Notes: generated by a model from the letters alone, not told the origin. A stretch of DNA of 64,000 nucleotides from Demequina sp. B12 (GCF_028823635.1 NZ_JAPEHU010000001.1:434001-498000); one strand, 5' to 3'. Shown: positions 8,122-16,628, counted from the first letter of the stretch. Numbers and translations: made by a program.

Positions 8122-9132
8122 ATGCCTGTGACTTCTGTAGAGAAAGACCTTGATGCATTGACCATGACGGTCATTGCCGACTTTGCCGCCCCACGTGAAC
8201 GCGTGTGGGAGGCGTACACCGACCCCCGCCAGATCGAGAAGTTCTGGGGTCCGGTGGAGTGGCCCGCCACCTTCACACGACACGATGTCTATGTGGGCGG
8301 CCGGAGTCACTATGTGATGACTAGTCCTGAAGGGGAGCAGTCGGGGGGAGTGTGGGAGTTCCTGGCGGTGGATCCGGGGCGCTCCTTTGAGGTGCGCGAT
8401 GCGTTCGCCGATGCGGACGGCAACGAGAATGCGCAGATGCCATCCATGCGGATGACGTTCCAGTTTGAGGACACGGAGTCCGGTTCGCGCTTGGTGAGCA
8501 CCACATACTTTGGTTCGCTTGAGCAGTTGGAGCAGCTCATCGAGATGGGTATGGAGCAGGGCATGCAGTCCGCGATGGGCCAGATCGACGATGTTCTTGC
8601 AGACTTGGCGAGCTTCGCTTCCGGTGAGGCACAACTGACGTTGCTGTCCGACACTCAGGTGCGGGTGTCCCGTCTGATCCGGGGAACTGTTCAGCAGGTG
8701 TGGGACGCCCACCATAAGAAGGATCTGCTGCAGAAGTGGCTGCTGGGTCCTGATGGGTGGAGCATGCCGGTGTGCGAGATCGCCACGGCGCAGGGGCAAA
8801 CGTATCGCTACGAGTGGGAGCCTTCGGCTGACCTGCTTGCGGATGCTGCACAGGAGGGGGCCGATGCTGCCTTGCCTCAGCGGTTCGGTTTCACGGGGGA
8901 GGTGCTGGAGTTTGAGGCGCCGTACCGTGCGGTGAACACGGAGTCGATGATTGGCATGGATGCGCCGTCGACGCTCAATGAGATGACGCTGACGCCCCGT
9001 GGTGATCAGACTCTTCTCACGATTGTGATCACGTATCCGGATCAGCAGATGCGCGACATCATCCTGGAGACGGGCATGGTGGACGGCATGGAGGACTCCT
9101 ACGCACGTTTGGAGCGTGAGGTGTTGAGCTAG
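8122..9132 (+). CDS. tandem SRPBCC (AHSA1-type) protein
   Basis: Protein of 336 residues made of two Activator-of-Hsp90-ATPase-1-like START/SRPBCC domains, a hydrophobic-ligand-binding helix-grip fold. Domain 1 covers about residues 8-155 (FAAPRERVWEAYTDPRQIEKFWGP is the family signature region). Domain 2 covers about 170-336 (IRGTVQQVWDAHHKKDLLQKW). Most AHSA1 partners of ArsR regulators are single domains of ~150 residues, so this is a duplication-fusion. The start is ATG 8122 with purine-rich AGAGAGAAGG upstream; an upstream extension to 8002 would overlap arsR without its own signal. Ligand and role are unknown. A strong terminator follows. Confidence 0.88.
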   Translation: MPVTSVEKDLDALTMTVIADFAAPRERVWEAYTDPRQIEKFWGPVEWPATFTRHDVYVGGRSHYVMTSPEGEQSGGVWEFLAVDPGRSFEVRDAFADADGNENAQMPSMRMTFQFEDTESGSRLVSTTYFGSLEQLEQLIEMGMEQGMQSAMGQIDDVLADLASFASGEAQLTLLSDTQVRVSRLIRGTVQQVWDAHHKKDLLQKWLLGPDGWSMPVCEIATAQGQTYRYEWEPSADLLADAAQEGADAALPQRFGFTGEVLEFEAPYRAVNTESMIGMDAPSTLNEMTLTPRGDQTLLTIVITYPDQQMRDIILETGMVDGMEDSYARLEREVLS

Positions 9133-9155
9133 GTTCTCACCCGCAACGCTCACGC

Positions 9156-9193
9156 ACTGAGGCCCCCGGTTGGAGCAAACCGGGGGCCTCAGT
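9156..9193 (+). terminator. intrinsic terminator after the SRPBCC gene
   Basis: Perfect 16-bp stem: ACTGAGGCCCCCGGTT (9156-9171) pairs with 9178-9193 around a 6-nt loop, followed by GTTTCTT. It lies between convergent genes, so it could serve both strands. Confidence 0.9.
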
Positions 9194-9272
9194 GTTTCTT
9201 CCCCTGAATGTGGAGGTGCCGACGGCAAGTCAGGGTGGAGCGCACCCCTGGGGCACCTCCCAGGTGCGCGCT

Positions 9273-10019
9273 TTAGTCGTCGTCTTCTTCGAAGTCGTCA
9301 ACGTCCGTCAGGATGGTGCGGTCGTTGAGTGGCTGTGCCTCGCGGGTGTTGCCTTCGGGGAACAGTTCTTGGAATGCGGCGATCTGTGAGCGCGACATTT
9401 CGATGGGCTCGTCGAGCACGATCCAGTTGACGGGTTCGCTGTAGGGCGAAGTGGTGAGGGAGCCGCTGTAGCGGTAGGACTCGAGGTCGTCGGGGAGGAT
9501 GTCGTCGATGCGGAGGTTCTCGATGTCGACGCTTTCGTGTGAGGCGGGCAACTGGGAGAACAGTGGGCGTAGTGCACGGTTGCGGTCGTCTTCCTCAACG
9601 AACACTCCAATGACGAGCAGGTCGCCGTCGTCTTGCTGGTGGACGAAGTGTCCTTCCATGACGTAGGGCTCGCCGTTGCGGAGGTGTTCGGATTCGGTGT
9701 GCCAGTGGAACTGTGCGAGTGGCCACTTTTCGCCGCCCACGGTGACGTAGAGGTCTTCTGCCGGGGTCGCTTTCACGCTTGCTTCGTGGTCGGGTGACCC
9801 GTTGTTGTGGACGTGGACGTCTGAGGTGTCGTAGTGGACGCGCAGCCGTGGGAGGTTCTCGACATAGGTGAGGTCTTCATCGCGGATGTCGATGGGGGAT
9901 TGGCTGTCGCCTGTGGTGGCTTCTTCGCTGGCGGTGGCGGGTGTCGCTGTCAGGGCTGCTGCGGTGAGAAGTGCGGCGGCTCCGGCGACTCCGGTGAAGC
10001 GGATGGTGCGTGGGGTCAT
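9273..10019 (-). CDS. alpha-class carbonic anhydrase, exported
   Basis: Zinc enzyme that interconverts CO2 and bicarbonate outside the membrane. The 248-residue precursor has a signal peptide (MTPRTIRFTGVAGAAALLTA..., cleavage expected after about residue 27 at ATA-SEE). The mature part carries the alpha-CA signature SPIDI and the three zinc-binding His residues in QFHWHTESEH and EGHFVH. The C-terminus is acidic (FEEDDD). ATG 10019 is favoured by AAGGAG 7 nt upstream and by the signal peptide beginning there; longer frames would hide it. It is transcribed away from the ABC-F gene. Alpha-class enzymes are uncommon but known in actinobacteria. Confidence 0.93.
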   Translation of the reverse strand: MTPRTIRFTGVAGAAALLTAAALTATPATASEEATTGDSQSPIDIRDEDLTYVENLPRLRVHYDTSDVHVHNNGSPDHEASVKATPAEDLYVTVGGEKWPLAQFHWHTESEHLRNGEPYVMEGHFVHQQDDGDLLVIGVFVEEDDRNRALRPLFSQLPASHESVDIENLRIDDILPDDLESYRYSGSLTTSPYSEPVNWIVLDEPIEMSRSQIAAFQELFPEGNTREAQPLNDRTILTDVDDFEEDDD

Positions 10020-10186
10020 GATGACTCCTTCAGGTCCAGGCCCGTGTGGGGCTCGGCGAGAGCGGGGCGGCTGCCTCGCTGAGGCCATTGGGCCTCAAGG
10101 GGGCTCTCATGGTCAAGAAACTTACGCATATGCCCTTATCCGGACATACGGGTTGCGGTACGCGGTGGCGTGTGTCGTACCCTGAT

Positions 10187-10305
10187 GTGAGACACAGGGC
10201 CGAGTCGCTTGGAGCACTCCGTTGAAGATCTAGGTTCGCCAGACGCGTGAAGTCTGGCCATACGCATCTGAGCCGTTGGCAGTCATGCCCCAGACGTTTG
10301 CGAGA
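10187..10305 (+). promoter_or_regulatory. candidate attenuator leader of the ABC-F gene
   Basis: Upstream of the ABC-F start are three mutually exclusive pairing segments: CCAGAC (about 10239-10244), GTCTGG (about 10252-10257) and a second CCAGAC (about 10291-10296). Segment 2 can pair with 1 or with 3. AGGTTC (about 10232) can also pair with GAACCT near 10301-10306. A 12-codon GTG frame (10187-10225) precedes them, and TACCCT at 10178-10183 is a possible -10. This is the layout of ribosome-mediated attenuation seen before many antibiotic-resistance ABC-F genes, but the leader peptide is speculative. Confidence 0.35.
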
Positions 10306-10310
10306 ACCTT

Positions 10311-11906
10311 GTGTCTTTTCTTTCCTTTTCTTCTTTGACCTTTTCCTGGCCTGATGGTGCCCGTGTCCTAGATGGGGTGTCCGGGTCTGTGGATGGTGGA
10401 CTGCGTGCGTTGGTGGGTGCCAACGGTGCAGGTAAGTCCACGTTATTGCGGATCCTCGCGGGTGACTTGACCCCCGACTCGGGCACCGTTCATCGGCCGC
10501 TGCGCGTCGCGTACGTCCGTCAGGACGTTGCGCTGGATCCCTTGGCGAGGGCCGATGCCGCGATGGGCCTGGCATCTAAGCGTGCGGCTGTGCGCGCGAT
10601 CGAGTCCGGAGATGTGGACCCGGCGCACTTCGACACGGTGGGCCATGACTGGGATGTCGAGGAGCGCGCGGTGGCGACATTGGCGTCGTTGGGTTTGCCC
10701 GACGGCACGCTTGACCGGACTGTTGGCGAGCTGTCCGGCGGTGAGATCACCCGGCTCGCGCTCGCGGCGGCTTTGTGGGAGCGGCCGGAGGTGTTGCTGC
10801 TGGACGAGCCCACGAACAACTTGGACGCGGATGCCACGGCATTTGTGTTGGAGGCGTTGGAACGGCGTTCGGGTGCCACGTTGGTGGTGAGCCATGACCG
10901 GCGTGTGTTGCGCCGCGTGGCGGCGGTTGGTGAACTGCGGCGGGGCAGCCTGCGCTGGTTCGGCGGAAACATCGAGGCCTACGAAGCAGCGATCGCGTCA
11001 GAACGTGAGCGAGCTGAGGCTGAACTTGCGAATGCCAAGACCCAGGTAGCTAAGCAGCATCGCGAACTCCGTGCACATGTGGAGGGTGCGGGGAAGCGGC
11101 AGCGCGACGGCGAGCGTCAGGCGCGGCAAGCGGGGGTGCCGAAGATCATGATGGGTGCCATGAAACGCAAGGCGCAGGCCACGCAGGCACGGGTGACGGC
11201 GGTCCACGAGGACAGGCTGGGCGAGGCTCAAGGACGGCTCGACGCGGCACGGGCCGCGGCGCGCCAGGCCAAGGAGATCCGGGTGGACCTGCCTCAGACG
11301 GCTGTGCCCGCCCGGCGTGACGTCGCCAGTCTTGACTGCCGGATCGCGACGGGCACTCACGTCAGCGCTCTCATCCAAGGTCCCGAGCGCATCGTCCTTA
11401 GTGGGCCCAACGGGTCCGGGAAGACCACGCTGCTGCGCACGTTGCTGGGCGAGTGGGAGCCACTGGACGGAAACGTGACCGTGTCCGTTCCCTGCGGGTA
11501 CTTGCCGCAGCGGTTGGATGTGTTGGATCCGGACCGCAGTGTGGTGGACAACGTGATGGCGCGTGCCGTGGGTGCAGCACCGCATGAGGTGCGTGAGGGG
11601 CTGGCGAAGTTCCTGTTCAGGGGCGATGCCGGTCAGGCGATGGCTCGTCAGCTTTCGGGAGGCGAACGGCTCAGGGCGGCGCTCGCGGCGGTGCTGCTCG
11701 CGCGTCCCGCGCCTCAACTGCTGATCCTCGACGAGCCCACGAACAACCTTGATTTCGCGTCTCGCACGCACCTTTTGGAGGCGTTGGCTGGGTTTCAGGG
11801 TGCGGTCATCGTGGTCAGTCATGATGCGGAGTTCGTGGAGCAACTGCGCCCTACGCGGCGGTGGGTGGTGTCGGGTGAAGGGTTCACTGACCGTGCGTGG
11901 GGTTGA
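10311..11906 (+). CDS. ABC-F family ATPase (ribosome-associated, no membrane domain)
   Basis: Protein of 531 residues with two ATP-binding cassettes in one chain and no transmembrane segments, as in ABC-F translation factors and ribosome-protection proteins. Cassette 1 has GANGAGKST, LSGGE and LLLDEPTNNLD; cassette 2 has GPNGSGKTT, LSGGE and LILDEPTNNLD. The charged, helical interdomain linker (about residues 230-330, rich in Arg, Ala and Glu) corresponds to the P-site tRNA interaction motif region. It may act in translation-stall rescue or in resistance to macrolide, lincosamide or pleuromutilin-type drugs; sequence alone does not decide. The start is GTG 10311 without a Shine-Dalgarno, preceded by a foldable leader. 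Confidence 0.92.
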   Translation: MSFLSFSSLTFSWPDGARVLDGVSGSVDGGLRALVGANGAGKSTLLRILAGDLTPDSGTVHRPLRVAYVRQDVALDPLARADAAMGLASKRAAVRAIESGDVDPAHFDTVGHDWDVEERAVATLASLGLPDGTLDRTVGELSGGEITRLALAAALWERPEVLLLDEPTNNLDADATAFVLEALERRSGATLVVSHDRRVLRRVAAVGELRRGSLRWFGGNIEAYEAAIASERERAEAELANAKTQVAKQHRELRAHVEGAGKRQRDGERQARQAGVPKIMMGAMKRKAQATQARVTAVHEDRLGEAQGRLDAARAAARQAKEIRVDLPQTAVPARRDVASLDCRIATGTHVSALIQGPERIVLSGPNGSGKTTLLRTLLGEWEPLDGNVTVSVPCGYLPQRLDVLDPDRSVVDNVMARAVGAAPHEVREGLAKFLFRGDAGQAMARQLSGGERLRAALAAVLLARPAPQLLILDEPTNNLDFASRTHLLEALAGFQGAVIVVSHDAEFVEQLRPTRRWVVSGEGFTDRAWG

Positions 11907-12007
11907 AGCGATGGCAGCCGCGGATGGGTCACCGTTGAACGCGACGTGTGACGCGGGAGCGAGCATGATGGAAGGAACCTGCCAGTCACAGCGGAAGGGG
12001 AGTGGCC

Positions 12008-12352
12008 ATGCGGTTTCTGATGTTGGTGATGACGGAGCCCATCGACGATCCGTTGCCCGGGGAAGACGACGTGGAACCCTGGGTTCAGCGGCACGATGCT
12101 TCGGGGGCGCGCGTGTTTGGGGACCGGTTGGCGCCTGCTCGCCAAGCGAAAACGGTGCGGTTGCGCCAGGCAGGCACGCTCGTAACGGATGGTCCGTTCT
12201 CGCAGAAGCATGAGCAGATCGCTGGCCTGGACGTTCTGGAGTGCGACAGCATCGATCAGGCGGTGGAGATTGCGCGCGACCATCCGATGGCGCGGCTAGG
12301 GGTCATTGAGGTGCGGCCGTTCTACAACTGGCAGGCGGAACCGAGCTTCTAG
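12008..12352 (+). CDS. YCII-related (DGPF) domain protein
   Basis: Small protein of 114 residues. It begins with the hallmark MRFLMLVMTE strand and contains VTDGPFSQKHEQIAGLDVLEC, the DGPF motif of the PhnB-unrelated YCII/'DGPFAETKE' family; the family fold is ferredoxin-like. ATG 12008 follows AAGGGGAG with 5-nt spacing; GTG 12002 is possible. Members are often encoded beside ECF sigma factors or other small stress genes; here the partner is a DUF2087-like gene. Its last eight codons are almost identical at DNA level to the end of that next gene (see repeats). Confidence 0.85.
   Translation: MRFLMLVMTEPIDDPLPGEDDVEPWVQRHDASGARVFGDRLAPARQAKTVRLRQAGTLVTDGPFSQKHEQIAGLDVLECDSIDQAVEIARDHPMARLGVIEVRPFYNWQAEPSF
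12328..12352 (+). repeat. direct repeat, copy 1 (3' end of YCII gene)
   Basis: The final 25 bases of the gene, including the stop, recur at 12858-12882 with a single T/C difference. The reading frame is the same in both copies (codons for WQAEPS then stop). Confidence 0.9.
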
Positions 12353-12405
12353 CCGTGACCTTGAGTAGGGTCGAACCCACTGGAGTCAACGACATAGGGG
12401 GAATA

Positions 12406-12882
12406 GTGCTGACAGACGATGCCATGCGTGAGGTGTTGAGAAGCCAGCGAATGCTGGTGGGTTTCCTCAGAAATCCCAAGATGCGTGACGTCCTGGTGGA
12501 TGCACTGAACGGTGGCTCTGACGGCACTGATGCGCGGCTTGCTCCCCTGGGGTGGTGGCGCGAGGACGGCCCTGATCCAGACCGGCTCTCCCACCACTTC
12601 GCGGCGCTCACCACCCTGGCCTCCGAGCACGGTCTGTTGGCCTACGGTCCCATCAGTGCCTGGCCTGACAACGACTCGGAGAGGCCGGAACTGGTCCGGA
12701 CGGTCATTGACAGAGTGTTCGTGGGCGTGAGTCGTGGGTGGCTCACGGAGAGTGAACTGACGGCGCGGATTGGTGTGCTCTTCTTTGACGAGGCTGGGCT
12801 GCGTCGATACGCGGTGGATACCGGCTTGCTGGAGCGGGAGACTGACGGTTCGCGCTACTGGCAGGCGGAACCGAGCTCCTAG
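12406..12882 (+). CDS. DUF2087-like protein
   Basis: Protein of about 158 residues. The C-terminal part (ELTARIGVLFFDEAGLRRYA, then VDTGLLERETDGSRYW) matches the general pattern of DUF2087 (helical region, LRRYLVD, L-x-R-x-x-DG-x-x-YW), a domain often attached to helix-turn-helix regulators. The N-terminal helices (LRSQRMLVGFLRNPKMRDVL) fit such a role but have no recognisable DNA-binding signature. GTG 12406 is preferred because AGGGGGA lies just upstream; GTG 12355 is an alternative. The tail WQAEPSS duplicates that of the preceding protein. The stop overlaps the stop of the convergent kinase gene. Function unknown. Confidence 0.7.
   Translation: MLTDDAMREVLRSQRMLVGFLRNPKMRDVLVDALNGGSDGTDARLAPLGWWREDGPDPDRLSHHFAALTTLASEHGLLAYGPISAWPDNDSERPELVRTVIDRVFVGVSRGWLTESELTARIGVLFFDEAGLRRYAVDTGLLERETDGSRYWQAEPSS
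12858..12882 (+). repeat. direct repeat, copy 2 (3' end of DUF2087-like gene)
   Basis: 24 of 25 bases match 12328-12352; both copies end in a TAG stop and are read in the same frame. Confidence 0.9.
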
Positions 12883-14315
12883 GTCGCAGGGGTGGCGTGA
12901 GGCACCGTGATCGTGATGGTGGTGCCGTCGTCCGCAGTGGACTCCACTGTGAGTGTCCCGTGGTGCGCATCGACAATGGCCGCCGTGATCGCGAGCCCCA
13001 GTCCCGCCCCGCCGGTGGCACGGTGACGTGAGGAGTCTCCGCGTACGAACCGTTCCGTAGCTCGGGCGGCGACCTCGGGCGTCATGCCTGCACCGTTGTC
13101 GTGCACGATGACCCGAGCGTCGGCGTCGTCGCTGGTGACGGTCACCGTGACGGTGTCGCCGCCGTGGACGGCGGCGTTCGCCACCACGTTCAGCAGGGCT
13201 TGGCGGAGCCTGTCGCCGTCGGCGTTCACGGTGGCGGTGCCGCCGCCGAACTCGAAGGTGGTGTCGGGGTAAGCCACGGTCGCATCGGCAACAACGGAGG
13301 TGGCGAGGTCGCCCAGGTGGATGTCGCGTTGTTCCAGGTCGGGTTCGGCGTCGTACTTGGCGAGGGTGAGCATGTCTTCGACGAGTCGTCGCATGCGGGC
13401 GGCTTCGGCTTCGGTCCGGGCCCACGCATCGTTTTGGGCGTCGCTGTCGGCGAGCGCGCCGCGCTTGTGAAGCTCGGAGTACCCCAGGACTGTGGTGAGG
13501 GGGGTGCGCAACTCGTGGGAAGCATCGGCGACAAACTCTCGGAGACGTGTTTCCGACTTTTCGCGTTCGCGTAGCGAGTCGGTGAGGGTGCCGATCATGG
13601 CGTTGAGCGACTCGGCCAGCTCGTTTGTTTCGGTGCCGCCTTGGTCCGTGTTGAGGCGTACGTCAAGGTCGCCGTGGGCGATCTGGGTGGAGGCGTCCAC
13701 CATGCGGCGCATCGGCGTGATTCCTAGCCGGTTCACCCACCACGCCACCAGGCCCAGGGTGCCGATCAGGAGCACAATGCCGATGCCTTCGATGAGGATG
13801 AGCCGCTGGGTGGCAGCGGTGACGTCGTCCAAGGGGAGAGCGGTGATGTCCCAACCGCTGCCCGCGGGGCGTGCCAGGACACGGAACTTGGTGCTGCCGT
13901 CGGTGGAGTGGGCAGTGAAGTGGGCGGATTCGTCGGTCAGTTTGTGCAGCGGGATGGCGGGGACTTCATCGACGGCACCGTCCACGTTGGGCGCCACCAA
14001 CACATAGAGGTTGCCGTCGGCGTCGACGTAGCCGCGGGTCGCTTCGGAGAGGCGTTCGTCGTCTTGGAACTGTTGGAAACGGTCAGGCAACTGTTGGATG
14101 GGTTGGTCGTAGAAGCTCGGTCCCGCGTAGGAGTCCAACCGGTCGTCCATTTGCGACAGGAGGAACTGTTGCGTGGTGAGGGACACGATGATCGCGACCA
14201 CGATGGAGATGGCGCCCACTGCGGCCAGGCCGAGTCCGAGCCTGTCGCGAAGTGACAACGTGCGCCGATGCGCGGTGGGGGGTGCCGCATCGGGCTGGGG
14301 GGACGTGTCGGTCAC
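12879..14315 (-). CDS. HAMP-containing sensor histidine kinase
   Basis: Classical transmembrane kinase of 478 residues. It has an N-terminal membrane segment (LAAVGAISIVVAIIVSL), an extracytoplasmic sensor of about 120 residues, a second segment (ILIEGIGIVLLIGTLGLVAWWV) and HAMP. The HisKA motif is DASHELRTPLTTV (phospho-His), and the ATPase domain has an N-box (LLNVVANAAVH), G1 DNGAGM and GGAGLGLAI. The GTG start at 14315 overlaps the regulator stop (GTGA). It resembles TrcS/MprB-type kinases. The system is divergent from the DUF4956/VTC/lipoprotein operon, which it may control. Confidence 0.94.
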   Translation of the reverse strand: MTDTSPQPDAAPPTAHRRTLSLRDRLGLGLAAVGAISIVVAIIVSLTTQQFLLSQMDDRLDSYAGPSFYDQPIQQLPDRFQQFQDDERLSEATRGYVDADGNLYVLVAPNVDGAVDEVPAIPLHKLTDESAHFTAHSTDGSTKFRVLARPAGSGWDITALPLDDVTAATQRLILIEGIGIVLLIGTLGLVAWWVNRLGITPMRRMVDASTQIAHGDLDVRLNTDQGGTETNELAESLNAMIGTLTDSLREREKSETRLREFVADASHELRTPLTTVLGYSELHKRGALADSDAQNDAWARTEAEAARMRRLVEDMLTLAKYDAEPDLEQRDIHLGDLATSVVADATVAYPDTTFEFGGGTATVNADGDRLRQALLNVVANAAVHGGDTVTVTVTSDDADARVIVHDNGAGMTPEVAARATERFVRGDSSRHRATGGAGLGLAITAAIVDAHHGTLTVESTADDGTTITITVPHATPAT

Positions 14316-14995
14316 GGTGCCCTCAAGGTGTAGCCGGCGCCACGGACAGTGTGAATGAGTTTGGGGTCGGTGGCGTCGATTTTGCGGCGCAGATAGCCGA
14401 TGTATGTTTCCACGACGGAGGCGTCGTCGTCAGCGGCGTATCCCCACACGTTTTCGAGCAGCTGGCCGCGTGACAGGACGCGGCCCACGTTGCGCATCAG
14501 GTACATGAGCAGCCGGTACTCGGTGGGGGACAGGGCGATCTCGTTGCCGCCACGCGTCACCCGGTGGGACACGTCGTCGAGCATGAGGTCCGCAACTTCG
14601 TAGGCGGACGCGGAGGACGGTTCACGTTCAAAGCGGCGGGACACCGCTTCGACGCGGGCCACCAGTTCGTCCAGGTTGAAAGGCTTGTCGAGGTAGTCGT
14701 CGCCGCCAATGCGCAGGCCCTCGACCTTGTCTTCCGAACTGTCGCGGGCCGTCAGGAAGATGACGGGGGTCCGGTCACCCGAGTCCCGCAGGCGCCGGCA
14801 CATCGCGAAGCCGTCAACGTTCGGCATCATCACGTCGAGCACGATGAGGTCGGGCCGGTGCTCCTTGACCGCGCGCAAGCCTTCAGCGCCGTCGACAGCC
14901 TGCACCACGTCGTAGCCCTCGTACTTCAAGGCGGCGACAAGCATGGTGCGGAGGTTGTCCTCGTCGTCCACTACCAGGATGCGTCGTTCGGTCAT
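14312..14995 (-). CDS. OmpR-family response regulator
   Basis: Regulator of 227 residues. The receiver domain (1-115) has the acidic pair DDE, phospho-Asp in LIVLDVMMPNVDG, Thr in FLTARD and Lys in LDKPF; the C-terminal winged helix follows (LSPTEYRLLMYLMRN, then VVETYIGYLRRKID and TVRGAGYTL). ATG 14995 follows AAGGGC; longer frames to 15133 have no start signal and would extend past the receiver's normal first strand. Operonic with the kinase at 12879. The ~185-bp gap to the divergent DUF4956 gene presumably carries both promoters. Confidence 0.94.
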   Translation of the reverse strand: MTERRILVVDDEDNLRTMLVAALKYEGYDVVQAVDGAEGLRAVKEHRPDLIVLDVMMPNVDGFAMCRRLRDSGDRTPVIFLTARDSSEDKVEGLRIGGDDYLDKPFNLDELVARVEAVSRRFEREPSSASAYEVADLMLDDVSHRVTRGGNEIALSPTEYRLLMYLMRNVGRVLSRGQLLENVWGYAADDDASVVETYIGYLRRKIDATDPKLIHTVRGAGYTLRAP

Positions 14996-15180
14996 GCCCT
15001 TAAGTCTTGCACTCGACCCTGGGAGAACGCTGGGACTACGCCGCAAGCCCCACAGCAATCCCAGGAGGTTGTGTCTGCGTTCCCAGCCCATTCCCAGGTA
15101 GCGCCGGTGTGATGGAGTCATGCCCCGGCCCACTGGAGCAGCATCCGCACATCCTCGGGCCCTGACTCAAAGGTGACAAC

Positions 15181-15798
15181 GTGTCCATCTACACCCTCAT
15201 TGCTGCTGACCTCCTCGCCATTACGTTCCTGGTGTTCGGCTTGTACTTTCCGCGTCACCGTCGCCGCGACATGATCGTGGCGTTCCTCGCGATCAACGTG
15301 GGCGTCATGGGAGTGACGTACGCGATGGCTACCGCGGACGTCTCCTTGGGCTTTGGTCTGGGAATCTTCGCGGTCCTGTCGATCATCCGCTTGCGGTCCA
15401 CGGAGATGGATCACTCGGAGATCGCGTATTACTTCACCGCGATCGCCTTGGGTTTGCTGGGCGGCTTCCCAGGAATCAACGGCACCGTCGGTCTCACCCT
15501 GATGGTGATCCTGCTGTTGGCCATGACCATCGGAGACAGCCCCCGACTCCTGGGCCGTGCCCGCACCCAGCAGGTGGTCCTGGACCGCGCCGTCAGCACG
15601 GAAGCTGAAGCGGCGGAACTCTTGGATGACCTCTTGAACGCAGACATTCAGCGCGTCGTGATTCGCAAGACGGACCTGGTGCAGCAGACCACCGTGTGCG
15701 ACGTTCGCTACAACGTCCGCGCCACCGCGGACCTGCCCACTGCCGCCAGCACCACTGCCCCCGAGCGTATGCCCGCTACTGCCGGACGTGCCTCATGA
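15181..15798 (+). CDS. DUF4956 membrane protein
   Basis: Protein of 205 residues with about five membrane helices in the first 130 residues (AITFLVFGLYF, IVAFLAINVGVMGVTYAM, LGFGLGIFAVLSII, YYFTAIALGLLGGF, VGLTLMVILLLAM). A cytoplasmic tail of ~75 residues follows. The conserved core FAVLSIIRLRSTEMDHSEI between helices is characteristic of DUF4956. The family is repeatedly found beside VTC-domain polyphosphate-polymerase-like genes, as here. The start is GTG 15181; the stop overlaps the VTC gene by 4 bp (ATGA). A channel, assembly or scaffold role for the VTC enzyme is plausible but unproven. Confidence 0.88.
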   Translation: MSIYTLIAADLLAITFLVFGLYFPRHRRRDMIVAFLAINVGVMGVTYAMATADVSLGFGLGIFAVLSIIRLRSTEMDHSEIAYYFTAIALGLLGGFPGINGTVGLTLMVILLLAMTIGDSPRLLGRARTQQVVLDRAVSTEAEAAELLDDLLNADIQRVVIRKTDLVQQTTVCDVRYNVRATADLPTAASTTAPERMPATAGRAS

Positions 15799-16613
15799 CT
15801 ACCGCTGTCAGCCCGGTCGTAGCATCGGCCCTTCCATGGGCAGAGGACCTGGACCCGGTCACCCTCGACGAACTCAACGCCACCGCCGCACTTCAGCAGC
15901 GCGTGGACCGCAAGTACATCGTGGATCTGGATCTGTGGGAGACGGTGCTCGCCTCGCTCGATGCCGCTCCACGCGTCCTGGAGATTGGTGGCAAGCGCAT
16001 CTTCTCCTATGTGTCGACGTACTACGACACCCCGGACTGGGACACGTACCGCGATGCAGCCCACCGCCGTCCCAGCCGCTACAAGGTCCGCACCCGCACC
16101 TACGTTGACACTGCCACCGCCGCTATTGAGGTGAAGCTGCGCTCCCGTACGGGAGACACCGTGAAGCATCGTGAGTTCTTGACCACGCCCATGCCCGGCG
16201 CGGACAACCTCACGGATCAAGCGCTCGCTTTTGTGCAGGGCTTCCCCAGCATCGGCGCACACGCAGGGTCGTTGTCCGCAGCGCTCACCACCCGCTACCA
16301 GCGCACCACGCTCTTGACGGCCGATGCTCGCGTCACCGTGGACTCCGCGGTCCAGGGGGTTGCAGCGGACGGGCGTGTGGCGAGCTTTGGTGACCGTCTG
16401 ATTGTGGAGACCAAGTCCACTTCTCGTGCAGGAGTCGTGGACCGGGCCTTGTGGCACCACCACGTGAGGCCCGCGAAGGTCTCGAAGTACTGCACCACGT
16501 TGGCAGCGCTCCACCCGGACCTGCCTCATAACCGTTGGTCTCGCACCCTCCGCGGCCACGTCTCTGTTGTTCCGCCAGTGCCTGCCTCCGCGGCAGTCCC
16601 CGCTGGTCAGTAG
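15795..16613 (+). CDS. VTC-domain protein (polyphosphate-polymerase-like)
   Basis: Protein of 272 residues built almost entirely of one VTC domain, the triphosphate-tunnel fold that in yeast Vtc4 makes polyphosphate from ATP. The tunnel-lining basic and acidic residues seen are RVDRKY (36-41), YYDTPD (76-81), RYKVRTR (95-101), EVKLRSR (112-118), KHRE (about 124-127), RYQR and VETKS. This suggests an intact active site. There is no membrane segment; it probably works at the membrane with the DUF4956 protein. The start is ATG 15795, overlapping the upstream stop; a start at 15696 would overlap that gene by 100 bp. Product (polyphosphate or another polymer) is inferred. Confidence 0.87.
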   Translation: MTTAVSPVVASALPWAEDLDPVTLDELNATAALQQRVDRKYIVDLDLWETVLASLDAAPRVLEIGGKRIFSYVSTYYDTPDWDTYRDAAHRRPSRYKVRTRTYVDTATAAIEVKLRSRTGDTVKHREFLTTPMPGADNLTDQALAFVQGFPSIGAHAGSLSAALTTRYQRTTLLTADARVTVDSAVQGVAADGRVASFGDRLIVETKSTSRAGVVDRALWHHHVRPAKVSKYCTTLAALHPDLPHNRWSRTLRGHVSVVPPVPASAAVPAGQ

Positions 16614-16628
16614 ATAAGGATCCCCGCC

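Noticed and set aside
8101-9228. 375-codon open frame antisense to the SRPBCC gene
   Set aside because: Shadow frame (His/Leu/Arg-rich) that would also run through a perfect terminator.
12349-13425. 358-codon open frame antisense to the DUF2087-like gene, crossing into the kinase
   Set aside because: Arg/His-rich without motifs; conflicts with two better-supported genes.
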